DNA of 64,000 nucleotides, taken from Microbacterium nymphoidis. Lineage in GTDB: Bacteria; Actinomycetota; Actinomycetes; Actinomycetales; Microbacteriaceae. The stretch is taken from assembly GCF_021044885.1 (NCBI RefSeq), contig NZ_JAJNOD010000001.1, positions 1,550,001 to 1,614,000 on the forward strand, in the 5' to 3' direction. Both the position numbers and the translations under genes were made by a program. Every line of letters begins with the position of its first letter. Positions within the stretch are counted from its first letter, which is position 1. This document shows positions 35,972-44,679 of this stretch, one piece after another. The notes below the pieces were generated by a model. That model saw only the letters and a list, made by a program, of their open reading frames with translations. It did not search any database and was not told where the DNA came from.

Positions 35972-36910
35972 CTACGAACGCGGACGGAGGCCGACGAGGA
36001 TGGCGAGATGATCACTGGCGCCGGCGCGGAGCGTCTCGGCACCTCCTGCGTCGAAACCTCGCTGGAAGATGTGATCGATGCGTGTGGAGGGCAGGTTCGC
36101 GGGCCAGGTGAAGCCGAACCCGAACGACGCCTGACGCGGCTCCGTCAGGCGGGAGCGGATGCTCGCCAGCACCGGGTCCGCACCGGCGGCATTGAAGTCG
36201 CCGAGAGCGAGGATCCGGTCATGGTCGTCCTGGGCGATCAGGTCTCCGAGTGCACTCAGCATGGCGTCGCGTTCGCCCTGTGCCCCCGGCCGGAATGAGG
36301 CGGCATGGACCACGTAAACGCTGATCGGCCCGGCGGGGCTCTCGATCTCCGCCCGAAGTGCGCGATGCCACCCGAGGCCCAGATCCAGCGCCTCGGCATC
36401 GATGATCGGAGACGTGCTCCACAGGCCGACCGTTCCCACCACATACCGGTACGGATGCGATTGCGCGAGCGCCTCGATCGCATCGTCACGGGACTGCGCG
36501 TCCAGCTCCGTCAGTGCGATCACGTCGGCGCTGCGATCGACGAGCGCTGCCGCCGACTGCGCCGCCGTCCCCGAACCGGCCTCGACGTTCTGGCTGGCGG
36601 CGACGATGACCCCATCGCCTTCGGCGGCACCGACCGGGAACCAGGTCAGTGACGAGGCTGTCGCGATGGTCCACACCACCGCCGGGATCAGCGCGATCCA
36701 ACGGCGGCGCCACCAGCAGAATCCCCCGACCACCACCAGCGCCGCGGGCAGCCAGAGCCACGGCAGTGTCACGGCCGACAGCGTCCCGGCCAGCCCCGGC
36801 ACGGCGACTCCGGCTATGACGACCAGGAGCAGCACCATGAGAGCCGCGACCAGGCCGGCCCGGATCGGGGCGCGCCCGGTGGGCTGCGGACGAGGGTGAG
36901 GCTGCGACAC
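35972..36910 (-). CDS. Membrane-anchored endonuclease/exonuclease/phosphatase-family protein
   Basis: A 312-residue protein. Three N-terminal hydrophobic helices (about 16-38, 45-62, 66-85) are followed by an EEP domain with ASQNVEAG, LTELDAQS (metal Glu), VVHAASF, LGDFNAAGADP (Asp/Asn pair) and STRIDHIF...ASDHLAILV (catalytic Asp-His). It probably acts outside the membrane on a phosphodiester (nuclease, lipid phosphatase or similar). The start is GTG at 36910, 6 nt after the -10 box TAGGCT (complement of 36917-36922), so leaderless. Confidence 0.85.
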   Translation of the reverse strand: MSQPHPRPQPTGRAPIRAGLVAALMVLLLVVIAGVAVPGLAGTLSAVTLPWLWLPAALVVVGGFCWWRRRWIALIPAVVWTIATASSLTWFPVGAAEGDGVIVAASQNVEAGSGTAAQSAAALVDRSADVIALTELDAQSRDDAIEALAQSHPYRYVVGTVGLWSTSPIIDAEALDLGLGWHRALRAEIESPAGPISVYVVHAASFRPGAQGERDAMLSALGDLIAQDDHDRILALGDFNAAGADPVLASIRSRLTEPRQASFGFGFTWPANLPSTRIDHIFQRGFDAGGAETLRAGASDHLAILVGLRPRS

Positions 36911-37011
36911 CCCGCGAGCCTATGCGGTGCCGCCTCGGAGGAGTCTGCGCGCCGCCGTCTTCCGTGCACAGGCCTCCCTCGTGACGAGCCGGGGGGGTGT
37001 AAGAAGGAGGC

Positions 37012-37305
37012 ATGTCGGCGCGTCGGAATGCCCTGCTGTGGACCGGGATCGGTGCCTTGCTGGTCGCCTTCGTACTCTTCGCACCGCTGTTTCAGGCCGG
37101 AATCTGCGTCGACGCGCAAGACACCTCCCGCTCGTACTGCCGCGATTGGCACACGTCGCTCGTCGGCGTGGAGACCAGTCTCTGGATGTGGCTGGGTGGG
37201 AGCGGGGTACTGCTGAGCATCGGCCTTCTCACCGGCTGGTGGATCACGCGGCGCGGGAACCCGGACGCCCGGCTCCCCGAGGCCCCTCCCACCGAACGGG
37301 CCTGA
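37012..37305 (+). CDS. Small two-helix membrane protein
   Basis: A 97-residue protein with hydrophobic helices at about 8-30 and 55-76. A short outside loop contains two Cys (GICVDAQDTSRSYCRDW) likely to be disulfide-bonded, and a polar C-tail follows. AAGAAGGAGG directly precedes the ATG at good spacing. No known family. Its stop is 18 nt from the convergent dehydrogenase gene, and the gap contains the palindrome TCGCCGATCGGCGA (37307-37320). Confidence 0.68.
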   Translation: MSARRNALLWTGIGALLVAFVLFAPLFQAGICVDAQDTSRSYCRDWHTSLVGVETSLWMWLGGSGVLLSIGLLTGWWITRRGNPDARLPEAPPTERA

Positions 37306-37323
37306 GTCGCCGATCGGCGAGGT

Positions 37324-38073
37324 TCACCGCGCGCTCCAACCACCGTCCATGAGGTGCGAGGTCCCCGTCACCATGCCCGCGCTTTCGCTGCACAGCCACA
37401 GCACCTGTGCTGCCACCTCCTCCGGCTCCAGCAGCCGCTTGATCGCGGATTCGGTGAGCATGATCCGCTCGACCACCTCGTTCGGCGCGATCCCGTGCAC
37501 GCGCGCCTGGTCGGCGATCTGCTTCTCCACGAGTGGGGTGCGCACATAGCCGGGATTGACGCAGTTGCTGGTGACGCCGTGCGCACCGCCCTCGAGCGCC
37601 ACGACCTTGGACATGCCCTCCAGCGCGTGCTTGGCGGTGACGTACGCCACCTTGTAGGGGCTCGCGCGCACGCCGTGCACGGAGCTGATGTTCACGACAC
37701 GTCCCCAGCCGCGCGCGTACATCTGCGGCAGCGCGGAGCGGGTGAGCAGGAACGGCGCCGTGACCATCAGGTCGATCATGCGGCGGAACACCAGCGGGTC
37801 GAACTCCTCCACCGGCGCGATGGTCTGCACGCCGGCGTTGTTGACCAGGACGTCGACGTCGACACTCAGGTCGGCGACGGCTTCCAGGTCGGACAAATCG
37901 ATGACCAGCGCTTCCCCGCCGACTTCTGCGGCGGCGCCACGCGCGCCGTCCCCATCCCGATCGGCGACGATCACCTGGGCTCCCGCACGGGCGAGCGCTC
38001 GTGCGCATGCCAGCCCGATCCCGCTCGCCCCGCCCGTGACCAGCGCCCTTCGGTTCGTCAACTCCGTCGTCAT
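37324..38073 (-). CDS. 3-hydroxybutyrate dehydrogenase (SDR)
   Basis: A 249-residue short-chain dehydrogenase. Cofactor motifs TGGASGIG and NNAGVQTIAPVEEF, catalytic Ser in ISSVHG, and Tyr/Lys in YVTAK. The segment NPGYVRTPLVEKQIADQARVHGIAPNEVVERIML is typical of D-3-hydroxybutyrate dehydrogenases, which convert 3-hydroxybutyrate to acetoacetate with NAD. ATG 38073 is preferred because a TAGCGT -10 box (complement of 38081-38086) ends 7 nt before it. Confidence 0.92.
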   Translation of the reverse strand: MTTELTNRRALVTGGASGIGLACARALARAGAQVIVADRDGDGARGAAAEVGGEALVIDLSDLEAVADLSVDVDVLVNNAGVQTIAPVEEFDPLVFRRMIDLMVTAPFLLTRSALPQMYARGWGRVVNISSVHGVRASPYKVAYVTAKHALEGMSKVVALEGGAHGVTSNCVNPGYVRTPLVEKQIADQARVHGIAPNEVVERIMLTESAIKRLLEPEEVAAQVLWLCSESAGMVTGTSHLMDGGWSAR

Positions 38074-38107
38074 GCTGTGCACGCTAGCTCATGGGGTGAG
38101 AGGAAGG

Positions 38108-38731
38108 CTACCGGATCATCCCGCTGTCCCGTGCCGCCGCGATCGCGGCCGTACGCGAGGCCACGCCGAGCTTGGTGTAGATGTTCGCGAGGTGCGTCTT
38201 CACCGTCGACTCCGTCACGTGCAGCCGCTGGGCGAGTTCGCGATTGCTGAGACCGGCACCCGCGAGTTCGAGCACCGCCAGCTCGCGAGCGGTCAGCGTC
38301 CGCTGAGGGGTGCGCATCCGCTCGATCAGCCGGGAGGCGATCGCCGGCGCCAGTGCGCTCTCGCCCTGTGCTGCGGCGTGGATCGCCGCAAGCAGGTCGT
38401 CCAGGGGCGCGTCTTTCAGCAGATAGCCGTTCGCCCCCGCTTCGATGGCCGCGAGGATGTCGGAGTCCGTGTCGTAGTTGGTCAGTACCAGCACCGCGGG
38501 TGGATGAGGCAGCGCGCGCACGGCCCGGGTCGCGTCCACACCCGCACTGCGTCCGTGGAACTGCAGGTCCATGAGCACCACGTCCACGGCCTGCTCGGCG
38601 GCGAGGTCGGCGGCCTGCTCCGCGACCTCGATGTCCGCCACCACCTCGATGCCGTCGTCCGCGGCGAGCAGGGCTCGCAGCCCCGCCCGCACGATCGCGT
38701 GATCGTCGACGATGAGGACGCGAACGCTCAT
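38108..38731 (-). CDS. NarL/DesR-type response regulator
   Basis: A 207-residue protein with a receiver domain (D9-D10, phospho-acceptor D55, Lys near 106 in GYLLKDAP) and a LuxR-type helix-turn-helix (LTARELAVLELAGAGLSNRELAQRLHVTESTVKTHLANIYTKLGV). It overlaps the sensor kinase gene by 4 nt and lies next to a divergent ABC exporter, its probable target. Confidence 0.93.
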   Translation of the reverse strand: MSVRVLIVDDHAIVRAGLRALLAADDGIEVVADIEVAEQAADLAAEQAVDVVLMDLQFHGRSAGVDATRAVRALPHPPAVLVLTNYDTDSDILAAIEAGANGYLLKDAPLDDLLAAIHAAAQGESALAPAIASRLIERMRTPQRTLTARELAVLELAGAGLSNRELAQRLHVTESTVKTHLANIYTKLGVASRTAAIAAARDSGMIR

Positions 38732-39912
38732 TCCGGCACCTCCACGATGATCACCGTTCCCGCGCCGGGCGCGCTGTCGATGCGCACCTGACCTCCGAGC
38801 TGGCTGACGCGTTCACGCGTGGCCCGGATGCCGAATCCGCCCCGCTGCGCCGCAGCGTCGGTGTCGATCGTGTCGGGGTCCATTCCCACGCCGTCGTCTC
38901 CGACGACCATCCGGATGCTGTGTTCGTCGCGCGTGATCTCGATCCAGGCCAGCGACGCGTGAGCGTGCAGCAGCACGTTCGCCATCGCTCCCTGAGCGAT
39001 ACGCAGCAGCGCCGTCTGCAGAGTCATCGACAGTACGAGGGAATCCGCCACCCGGACCTCCACCTTCAGCCCGGGTGCTCGCCAGGTGTTCGCGGCCAGT
39101 CGCCGCAGGGCACCGCCCAGGGTGTGCTCGTCGAGCAGCGGCGGGGTGAGCGCACCGATCAGCGCGCGCGTCTCCGCCAGGGTCTCGCTCGCTGTCTGCC
39201 GCGCCAGCCGAACCGTGCCCGTTGCCTCGCCTTCGCGCTCTGCCGCCGTCAGCAGCATCACGATGCTGGAGAGATTCTGCGCCACGGTGTCATGAAGGTC
39301 CCGCGCCACTCGCGCACGCTCCTGCGCCACACCGGCTTCACGCTCCACAGCCGCCAGCCGCTGCTGGGTGCCGGAAAGCTCCGTATACAGACGCTCGTGC
39401 TCGGCGGCTTCTTCGCGCAGCGCGCTGTACGCCTTTCCCAGCAGCACCGCCACCGCTGCACCGATCAGCGGACCGATGACGCCGCCCAGAGACCAGCCCG
39501 CGGCGAGCCCGAGCGCGACGACCGCCCACCCCGCGCTCAGCCAGACCGCCAGCGCCCCGAGCGGTGGGCGCAGCAGTTCGAGCTGCAGGAAGAAGACCGG
39601 GAAGACGAGATAGGCGGCGTGCGGCGTGAGCCACACCAGTACCGCCCATTCGATGGTGAGCGTGAGAACCCAGATCCACCGCCACGAACGATGCAGCCGC
39701 ACCGCGGCCCAGCCGTGCACGAACATCGCCGCGACGTAGGTGGCGGTGATCACCACCCCCAGCCCGATCACGATCCCCGTCCCCGGCCCCGGCCCCGGAG
39801 ACGCCACCGTCATCACGACCGCGAAGACGAGCAGCGCGAGAAAGACGAACTGCAGGCCGATGCGCACGCCGACGACGATCCGGTTCACGGGCGGGTGGGC
39901 GTGGGGCATCAC
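38728..39912 (-). CDS. DesK-like sensor histidine kinase
   Basis: A 394-residue membrane kinase. About five hydrophobic segments in the first 165 residues, then a coiled linker and a HisKA_3 domain with ARDLHDTVAQNLSS (His near 207). The HATPase region has GDDGVGM and GGFGIRATRERVSQLGG. GTG 39912 is taken as start because the TAGCGT -10 box (complement of 39919-39924) ends 6 nt upstream; ATG 39909 is the alternative. It signals to the NarL-type regulator. Confidence 0.92.
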   Translation of the reverse strand: MMPHAHPPVNRIVVGVRIGLQFVFLALLVFAVVMTVASPGPGPGTGIVIGLGVVITATYVAAMFVHGWAAVRLHRSWRWIWVLTLTIEWAVLVWLTPHAAYLVFPVFFLQLELLRPPLGALAVWLSAGWAVVALGLAAGWSLGGVIGPLIGAAVAVLLGKAYSALREEAAEHERLYTELSGTQQRLAAVEREAGVAQERARVARDLHDTVAQNLSSIVMLLTAAEREGEATGTVRLARQTASETLAETRALIGALTPPLLDEHTLGGALRRLAANTWRAPGLKVEVRVADSLVLSMTLQTALLRIAQGAMANVLLHAHASLAWIEITRDEHSIRMVVGDDGVGMDPDTIDTDAAAQRGGFGIRATRERVSQLGGQVRIDSAPGAGTVIIVEVPE

Positions 39913-40062
39913 CCCCTCACGCTAGACCTCGGCTCAGCTTGGTGCATCCCCCAAAAGATCGAGAATCCCCTCGCCCCATCAGCCGGTGAGGATCCGACCG
40001 TCAGCCGATGCCGGGCATGAGGATCGCGACGAGAGTGGGCGAAACGACCGGAAGGACCCCAC

Positions 40063-41124
40063 ATGTTCGTCGCCTGGCGCGATCTGCGCTTCGCCCGAGG
40101 ACGCTTCGCCCTCATCACCGTGGTCGTCGTGCTCGTCAGCGTGCTCGTCGGCTTCCTGTCCGGACTCACGGGAGGGCTCGCCTGGCAGAACGTGTCGGGA
40201 GTGCTGGCGCTGCCGGCTGATCGGATCGTTCTGGCGCCCTCTGCCGCGGACGCCACTCCCACGCTGTCGGACTCCACGATCACCCCGGAGCAGACGGACG
40301 CCTGGACAGCTGCGGCCGGCGTCGTCTCGGTCACCCCGATCGGGATCAGCCAGGTGCGCGCGCAGAGCGCCGACCATCGCGAGGGGGTGACGCTGTTCGG
40401 CGGTGTCGCGGGCGAGACGGAGCCGTCGGCCGACGGCGACGTCGTGCTCTCGCAGGGTGCCGCAGCGGCGCTGCAGGTCAGCGCGGGCGATTCGATCACC
40501 CTCGTCGGCGAGGAGTACACGGTCGAGCGCGTGACGGGCGACGATTGGTACAGCCACACACCGGTGATCCACACCACGCTCACCGACTGGCAGTCGGTGA
40601 GCGCACGCATGGGGGTTCCCGATGCGCACGCAACGGCGCTGCTCGTGACCGGTGCACCAGATGCGGCCACACTCGACGCCGACACCGGAACCGTCACTGC
40701 CACGCCGCTGTCCACCCTGATGAATCTGCCGGCGTTCCGCTCCGAGATCGGCTCGCTGCTGCTGATCGTGGGGCTGCTGTTCGGCATCTCCGCCCTGGTG
40801 ATCGGCGCCTTCTTCACCGTCTGGTCGATGCAGCGGCGAGGGGACGTGGCGATCCTGAAGGCGCTGGGTGCCACGAACCGGGCGGTCCGCCTCGACGCCC
40901 TCGGTCAGGCGCTGGTGGTGCTGCTCATCGGCACCGGACTGGGGCTCGCCATCGTCACCGCCGCCGGTCTCGCGCTGCAGGGGCGCATGCCGTTCATCCT
41001 CAGCCCGCTGACCACCCTGTTGCCCGCGGCGCTCATGGTCGTCGTGGGACTCGCGGGAGCGATGTTCTCGCTGCGCGCCGTCACCACCGCCGATCCCCTC
41101 ACCGCACTCGGGAGCAACCGATGA
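40063..41124 (+). CDS. ABC transporter permease, FtsX/MacB-like
   Basis: A 353-residue membrane protein with one N-terminal helix, a long extracytoplasmic domain (about 40-215) and three C-terminal helices. The loop RRGDVAILKALGATNRAV is the FtsX-type coupling loop. It is translationally coupled to the ATPase (ATGA at 41121). GGAAGGA stands before the ATG. It is probably a DevC-type exporter of lipids, peptides or antibiotics, induced by the adjacent two-component system. Confidence 0.9.
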   Translation: MFVAWRDLRFARGRFALITVVVVLVSVLVGFLSGLTGGLAWQNVSGVLALPADRIVLAPSAADATPTLSDSTITPEQTDAWTAAAGVVSVTPIGISQVRAQSADHREGVTLFGGVAGETEPSADGDVVLSQGAAAALQVSAGDSITLVGEEYTVERVTGDDWYSHTPVIHTTLTDWQSVSARMGVPDAHATALLVTGAPDAATLDADTGTVTATPLSTLMNLPAFRSEIGSLLLIVGLLFGISALVIGAFFTVWSMQRRGDVAILKALGATNRAVRLDALGQALVVLLIGTGLGLAIVTAAGLALQGRMPFILSPLTTLLPAALMVVVGLAGAMFSLRAVTTADPLTALGSNR

Positions 41125-41798
41125 TCACCCTCGATTCCGTCACCCTCACCTTCCCCGATGGCGCCACGCGCATCCGCGCCGTCGACGACGTCAGCATCAC
41201 CGTCCGCCCCGGCACCATCGCGGGGCTCACCGGCCCGTCCGGGTCCGGGAAGTCGAGTCTGCTGGCCGTCGCCGCCACCCTCATCCGCCCCGACAGCGGA
41301 AGGGTGGTCATCGACGACGTCGACACCGCGGGCCTCGACCTCGCCGGTGCCGCGCAGCTGCGTCGAGAGCGGATCGGGCTGATCTTCCAGCAGTCCAATC
41401 TGCTTCCCTCCCTCACCGCTCGTGAGCAGCTCACCGTGATGAACGAGCTCGGCGGCAGCCGCCGGGCGAAAGCGGCGGTGACGGCGCGCGCCGATGAACT
41501 CCTGGACCGCGTGGGGTTGAGCGATCACCGCCACAAGCGCCCGCATCAGCTCTCCGGAGGTCAGCGGCAGCGCGTCAACATCGCACGAGCGCTGACGAAC
41601 GATCCGAGCGTGCTCATCGTCGACGAACCCACCAGCGCCCTGGACAGCGAGCGCAGTCAGCAGATCATGGAGCTGCTCGTCGAGCTGACCACGGGCAGTT
41701 CGATCGCCACCCTGCTGGTCACGCACGACCTCAGCCTGACGCCGCACCTGCACACCCTGCTGCACATGAAGGACGGTCGGCTCACCAGCCACGCATGA
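41121..41798 (+). CDS. ABC transporter ATP-binding protein, MacB/LolD-type
   Basis: A 225-residue ATPase with Walker A GPSGSGKSS, Q-loop FQQSN, signature LSGGQRQRVNIARAL and Walker B VLIVDEPTSALD, then switch His in LLVTHDL. It powers the FtsX-type permease. A 16-bp hairpin terminator follows 3 nt after the stop. Confidence 0.95.
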   Translation: MITLDSVTLTFPDGATRIRAVDDVSITVRPGTIAGLTGPSGSGKSSLLAVAATLIRPDSGRVVIDDVDTAGLDLAGAAQLRRERIGLIFQQSNLLPSLTAREQLTVMNELGGSRRAKAAVTARADELLDRVGLSDHRHKRPHQLSGGQRQRVNIARALTNDPSVLIVDEPTSALDSERSQQIMELLVELTTGSSIATLLVTHDLSLTPHLHTLLHMKDGRLTSHA

Positions 41799-41800
41799 GC

Positions 41801-41835
41801 AACGGGCGCGATTCCACGATGGAATCGCGCCCGTT
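41801..41835. terminator. Perfect 16-bp hairpin terminator
   Basis: AACGGGCGCGATTCCA (41801-41816) pairs with TGGAATCGCGCCCGTT (41820-41835) around a 3-nt loop, followed by T-rich sequence. It separates the exporter operon from the convergent TetR gene. Confidence 0.9.
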
Positions 41836-41870
41836 TCGTCCGTTCCCGCGACGTCGAGCCGGGACGAGGC

Positions 41871-42818
41871 TCAGCCGTCGGTACGAGCGCGCTTCTGGTC
41901 GGCCTTGGCGAGCTCCTTCGCTCGATCGCGAGCCTTCCGGGCCGCGTTCTCTGCATGTTCGGCCGCTCGGACACGCTGCTGTGCAGCTTTGCGCAGCAGC
42001 GTGGCGGCGTGCAGCTCCGCCTCCGCGACCTCGAACGCCTCCTGTGCGCTCAGGGACACCGGCGGCTGTGCCGGCGACGCTGTCGCTGCGCCGCTGAAGA
42101 ACGCTTCGAGGCCGGCCAGAAGTGCGCCCGCTGCAAAGTGCCGGAACTCCGCGATCGCGCTTTCCGGATGCCCGGGCTCCGGGTCGCCGAAGTACGTTCC
42201 GTTGCGCACGAGCGCAACCGCGTCCGGGAACCGTGCGGCCGTGACCGCCTCGACGAGGAGGGCCCGGGTGTCGGCGGACACCGGTTCGCCGTGCAGCACC
42301 TCGCGTTCCACGGCCGCGTGCCCGCGCGCGAACGCCGAGAACACCATCAGCACCGCGAGCTTGGCATCGTCGGCTGCCGGCAGACTGCGCATGGCACGCA
42401 ACCCCCGATCGGCCACCTGGAGCTGACCCGGCATGAGGTGGATCTCCGGCGACAGCGGCGTCTCCAGCATCCAGGGGTGAGCGCGATACGCGTCCAGCAA
42501 TTCGAAGAGGAAGGTCCGCAACCCCTCCCGCCAGTCGCCCGATTCCAGCGCGGCTTCCCGCGGCATGATCGCGGCGTCGAGCATGAGGCGGTACAGCTCG
42601 TCCTTGGTGGCGACGTAGCGGTAGAGGGCCATCGTCGTGAACTCGAAGGTCTGCGCCACGCGCTGCATGGTGACCGCGGCCAGTCCTTCGGCATCGGCGA
42701 TCGCCACTGCAGCCTCCACGATCCGCTCCAGCGAGAGTTCCCGCTTGGGACCGCGTTGCGGCGCGGCCGCCAGCCCCCACGCGAGCGCAAGGGTCCGCGA
42801 GATCTCCGAATCAGCCAT
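41871..42818 (-). CDS. TetR-family regulator with coiled-coil tail
   Basis: A 315-residue protein. The N-terminal TetR helix-turn-helix (RIVEAAVAIADAEGLAAVTMQRVAQTFEFTTMALYRYVATKDEL) is followed by a TetR_C ligand domain and a highly charged helical tail of about 65 residues (EAELHAATLLRKAAQQRVRAA...). The tail is unusual for the family. ATG 42818 is chosen because GGAGG lies 5 nt upstream. It is divergent from and likely represses the DrrAB-type exporter. Confidence 0.9.
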   Translation of the reverse strand: MADSEISRTLALAWGLAAAPQRGPKRELSLERIVEAAVAIADAEGLAAVTMQRVAQTFEFTTMALYRYVATKDELYRLMLDAAIMPREAALESGDWREGLRTFLFELLDAYRAHPWMLETPLSPEIHLMPGQLQVADRGLRAMRSLPAADDAKLAVLMVFSAFARGHAAVEREVLHGEPVSADTRALLVEAVTAARFPDAVALVRNGTYFGDPEPGHPESAIAEFRHFAAGALLAGLEAFFSGAATASPAQPPVSLSAQEAFEVAEAELHAATLLRKAAQQRVRAAEHAENAARKARDRAKELAKADQKRARTDG

Positions 42819-42854
42819 CTCCACCTCCACTCCCCACGGTATTCGACGCCGGAC

Positions 42855-42898
42855 TTGACGCTCCGTCCATCTTACTGTTTATTGTGCATACTGTTTAT
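42855..42898 (+). promoter_or_regulatory. Exporter promoter with direct-repeat operator
   Basis: TTGACG (42855-42860) and TTTATT (42878-42883) are 17 bp apart. TACTGTTTAT occurs twice (42873-42882 and 42889-42898) with a 16-bp period, overlapping the -10 region, as expected of the TetR binding site. Confidence 0.65.
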
Positions 42899-42921
42899 CA
42901 CGAACACAGAAGGAGGAACCC

Positions 42922-43800
42922 ATGTCGGCGATCATCGACGTCCGCCAGCTCCGCCAGAGCTTCGGCGAGCGCACCGTGCTCGACGGTCTGAACCTCGAGA
43001 TCGAGGGCGGCATCTTCGCCCTGCTCGGCCCGAACGGCGCCGGGAAGACGACGCTCGTCTCGATCCTGACCACTCTGCTGCGCCCCGATTCCGGCACAGC
43101 CCGCGTCTGCGGCCACGATGTCGTCCGCGAGCCGGCTCAGGTGCGACGGATGATCGGCGCGACCGGTCAGTACGCCTCCGTGGACGATCAGCTCACCGCG
43201 CGCGAGAACCTCGGAATGATCGGTCGCCTGCTCGGGCTCGGACGCAGCCACGCGCAGGAGCGCGCCGCGGGGATGCTCGATCGATTCGGCCTGTCGGCCT
43301 CCGCCGACCGACGCGTCGCGGACTTCTCCGGAGGTATGCGTCGGCGTGTGGACCTCGCGGCCTCACTCATGCGAACCCCTGCCGTGCTCTTTCTGGACGA
43401 GCCCACGACCGGTCTCGATCCCGCCAGCCGGGCACAGATCTGGGAAGACGTCGCCTCCCTCTCCGCGGGGGGCTGCACGGTGCTGATGACCACGCAGATG
43501 CTGGACGAGGCAGAGGAACTGGCTGACCGCGTCGCGATCATCGCGAACGGTGGGATCGTCGCGGACGGCACGGTTCCCGAGATCCTCTCGCGCGTGGGCG
43601 AGGAGACCGTGGCCCTCGTCGACGAGGCCGGACAGACGGTGCGCACGCTTCCTGCGAGGGCGACCGCCGGCGGTCTGGCGGCGGCGCTGGCCGGACTGTC
43701 GGCCGAGGAGCGGACGCTGCGCGTTGATGTTCACCGGCCCACTCTCGACGACGCGTTCCTCGCGCTCACTGCGCAGCGAGCCGAGGCGGTGGCCGCATGA
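42922..43800 (+). CDS. DrrA-type ABC exporter ATP-binding protein
   Basis: A 292-residue ATPase with Walker A GPNGAGKTT, Q-loop GATGQYASVDDQLTARENL, signature FSGGMRRRVDLA, Walker B VLFLDEPTTGLD and a DrrA-type C-terminal domain that ends PTLDDAFLALT. It probably drives drug or antibiotic export with the ABC-2 permease that follows (GTGA/ATGA overlap at 43797). GAAGGAGGA precedes the ATG. Confidence 0.94.
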   Translation: MSAIIDVRQLRQSFGERTVLDGLNLEIEGGIFALLGPNGAGKTTLVSILTTLLRPDSGTARVCGHDVVREPAQVRRMIGATGQYASVDDQLTARENLGMIGRLLGLGRSHAQERAAGMLDRFGLSASADRRVADFSGGMRRRVDLAASLMRTPAVLFLDEPTTGLDPASRAQIWEDVASLSAGGCTVLMTTQMLDEAEELADRVAIIANGGIVADGTVPEILSRVGEETVALVDEAGQTVRTLPARATAGGLAAALAGLSAEERTLRVDVHRPTLDDAFLALTAQRAEAVAA

Positions 43801-44588
43801 GCGCGATCGTCGCGGAGGGCGCTCGCTCCGCTCACCCCGGCAGCGGGCCGCTGACCGCGAGCGCGGTATTCGTCGGTCGGAGCCTGCGCCATAGTCTGCG
43901 CGACGGCGAAGGGCTGGTGCTTGCCATCGCGCTTCCCGTGCTGCTGATGCTGATGTTCACCTACGTGTTCGGCGGGGCTATCGATCCGAGCGGCGGCTAC
44001 CTGGACTTCGTCATCCCGGGCATCATCGTGCTCTGCTCCGGCTACGGCGCCGCGTCCGTGGCGGTATCGGTCAACCGCGACGTCACAGGCGGCGCGATGC
44101 TGCGCTTGCGCACCCTGCCGACGGTCGCGGCCATGTGCCTCGCGGGCCACGTGGTCGCGAGTGTCCTTCGGAACCTGGTGGCCACCGTCATCGTGCTGGG
44201 CGTGGGGTTCCTCCTGGGCTTCCGCCCCATCGCCGGTCCGGCGGAATGGCTCGGTGTCGCCGGTATCGTGCTGGCGTGGATCATTGCGGTCACCGTGGTG
44301 TTCGCCGCGATCGGTCTGCTCGCCTCCAGCCCGGAAGCGGCCAACGGATACGGCTTCGCCGTGCTGTTCCTGCCGTATCTGTCGAACGCGTTCGTGCCGA
44401 TCGGCTCGCTGCCGTCGTGGCTCGCGCCGGTGGCGGCGGCGCAGCCGGTCACTCCGATCGTCGATTCCATACGCGCGCTGCTTCTCGGCACCGATCCGGG
44501 CCTGCAACCCCTCTGGGCCATCGCGTGGTGCGCCGGAATCGTTCTCGTGGGAGCCGTCGTGATCGCATGGCGGTTCCCGCGGCGGTGA
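43797..44588 (+). CDS. DrrB-type ABC-2 exporter permease
   Basis: A 263-residue membrane protein with six hydrophobic segments and the ABC-2 type features LPVLLMLMFTYVFGGAID and NAFVPIGSLPSWLAPVAAAQPVTPIVDSIRALL. Overlaps the ATPase gene by 4 nt. Divergent TetR regulator upstream; substrate unknown. Confidence 0.93.
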   Translation: MSAIVAEGARSAHPGSGPLTASAVFVGRSLRHSLRDGEGLVLAIALPVLLMLMFTYVFGGAIDPSGGYLDFVIPGIIVLCSGYGAASVAVSVNRDVTGGAMLRLRTLPTVAAMCLAGHVVASVLRNLVATVIVLGVGFLLGFRPIAGPAEWLGVAGIVLAWIIAVTVVFAAIGLLASSPEAANGYGFAVLFLPYLSNAFVPIGSLPSWLAPVAAAQPVTPIVDSIRALLLGTDPGLQPLWAIAWCAGIVLVGAVVIAWRFPRR

Positions 44589-44593
44589 CGAAC

Positions 44594-44630
44594 GACGGGG
44601 TCCGCGGATCGTCGATCCACGGACCCCGTC
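44594..44630. terminator. Hairpin between convergent exporter and deacetylase genes
   Basis: Arms of 17 bp with one mismatch (GACGGGGTCCGCGGATC at 44594-44610 and GATCCACGGACCCCGTC at 44614-44630) and a 3-nt loop. Confidence 0.85.
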
Positions 44631-44640
44631 GGCGCCCTCA

Positions 44641-44679
44641 CACGGAGTCGCCGTCGCACGGAGTCGCCGTCACACGGAG
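44641..44679. repeat. 16-bp tandem repeat reaching into the deacetylase stop codon
   Basis: CACGGAGTCGCCGTCG (44641-44656) repeats as CACGGAGTCGCCGTCA (44657-44672) and partly again (CACGGAG, 44673-44679). The second unit ends in the stop codon of the minus-strand gene and the third partial unit lies within its coding sequence, which suggests the repeat arose by slippage at the gene end. Confidence 0.8.

Noticed and set aside
40545..41120. N-terminal extension of the ABC ATPase at 41121
   Set aside because: It overlaps the permease gene out of frame; ATGA coupling gives the correct start.
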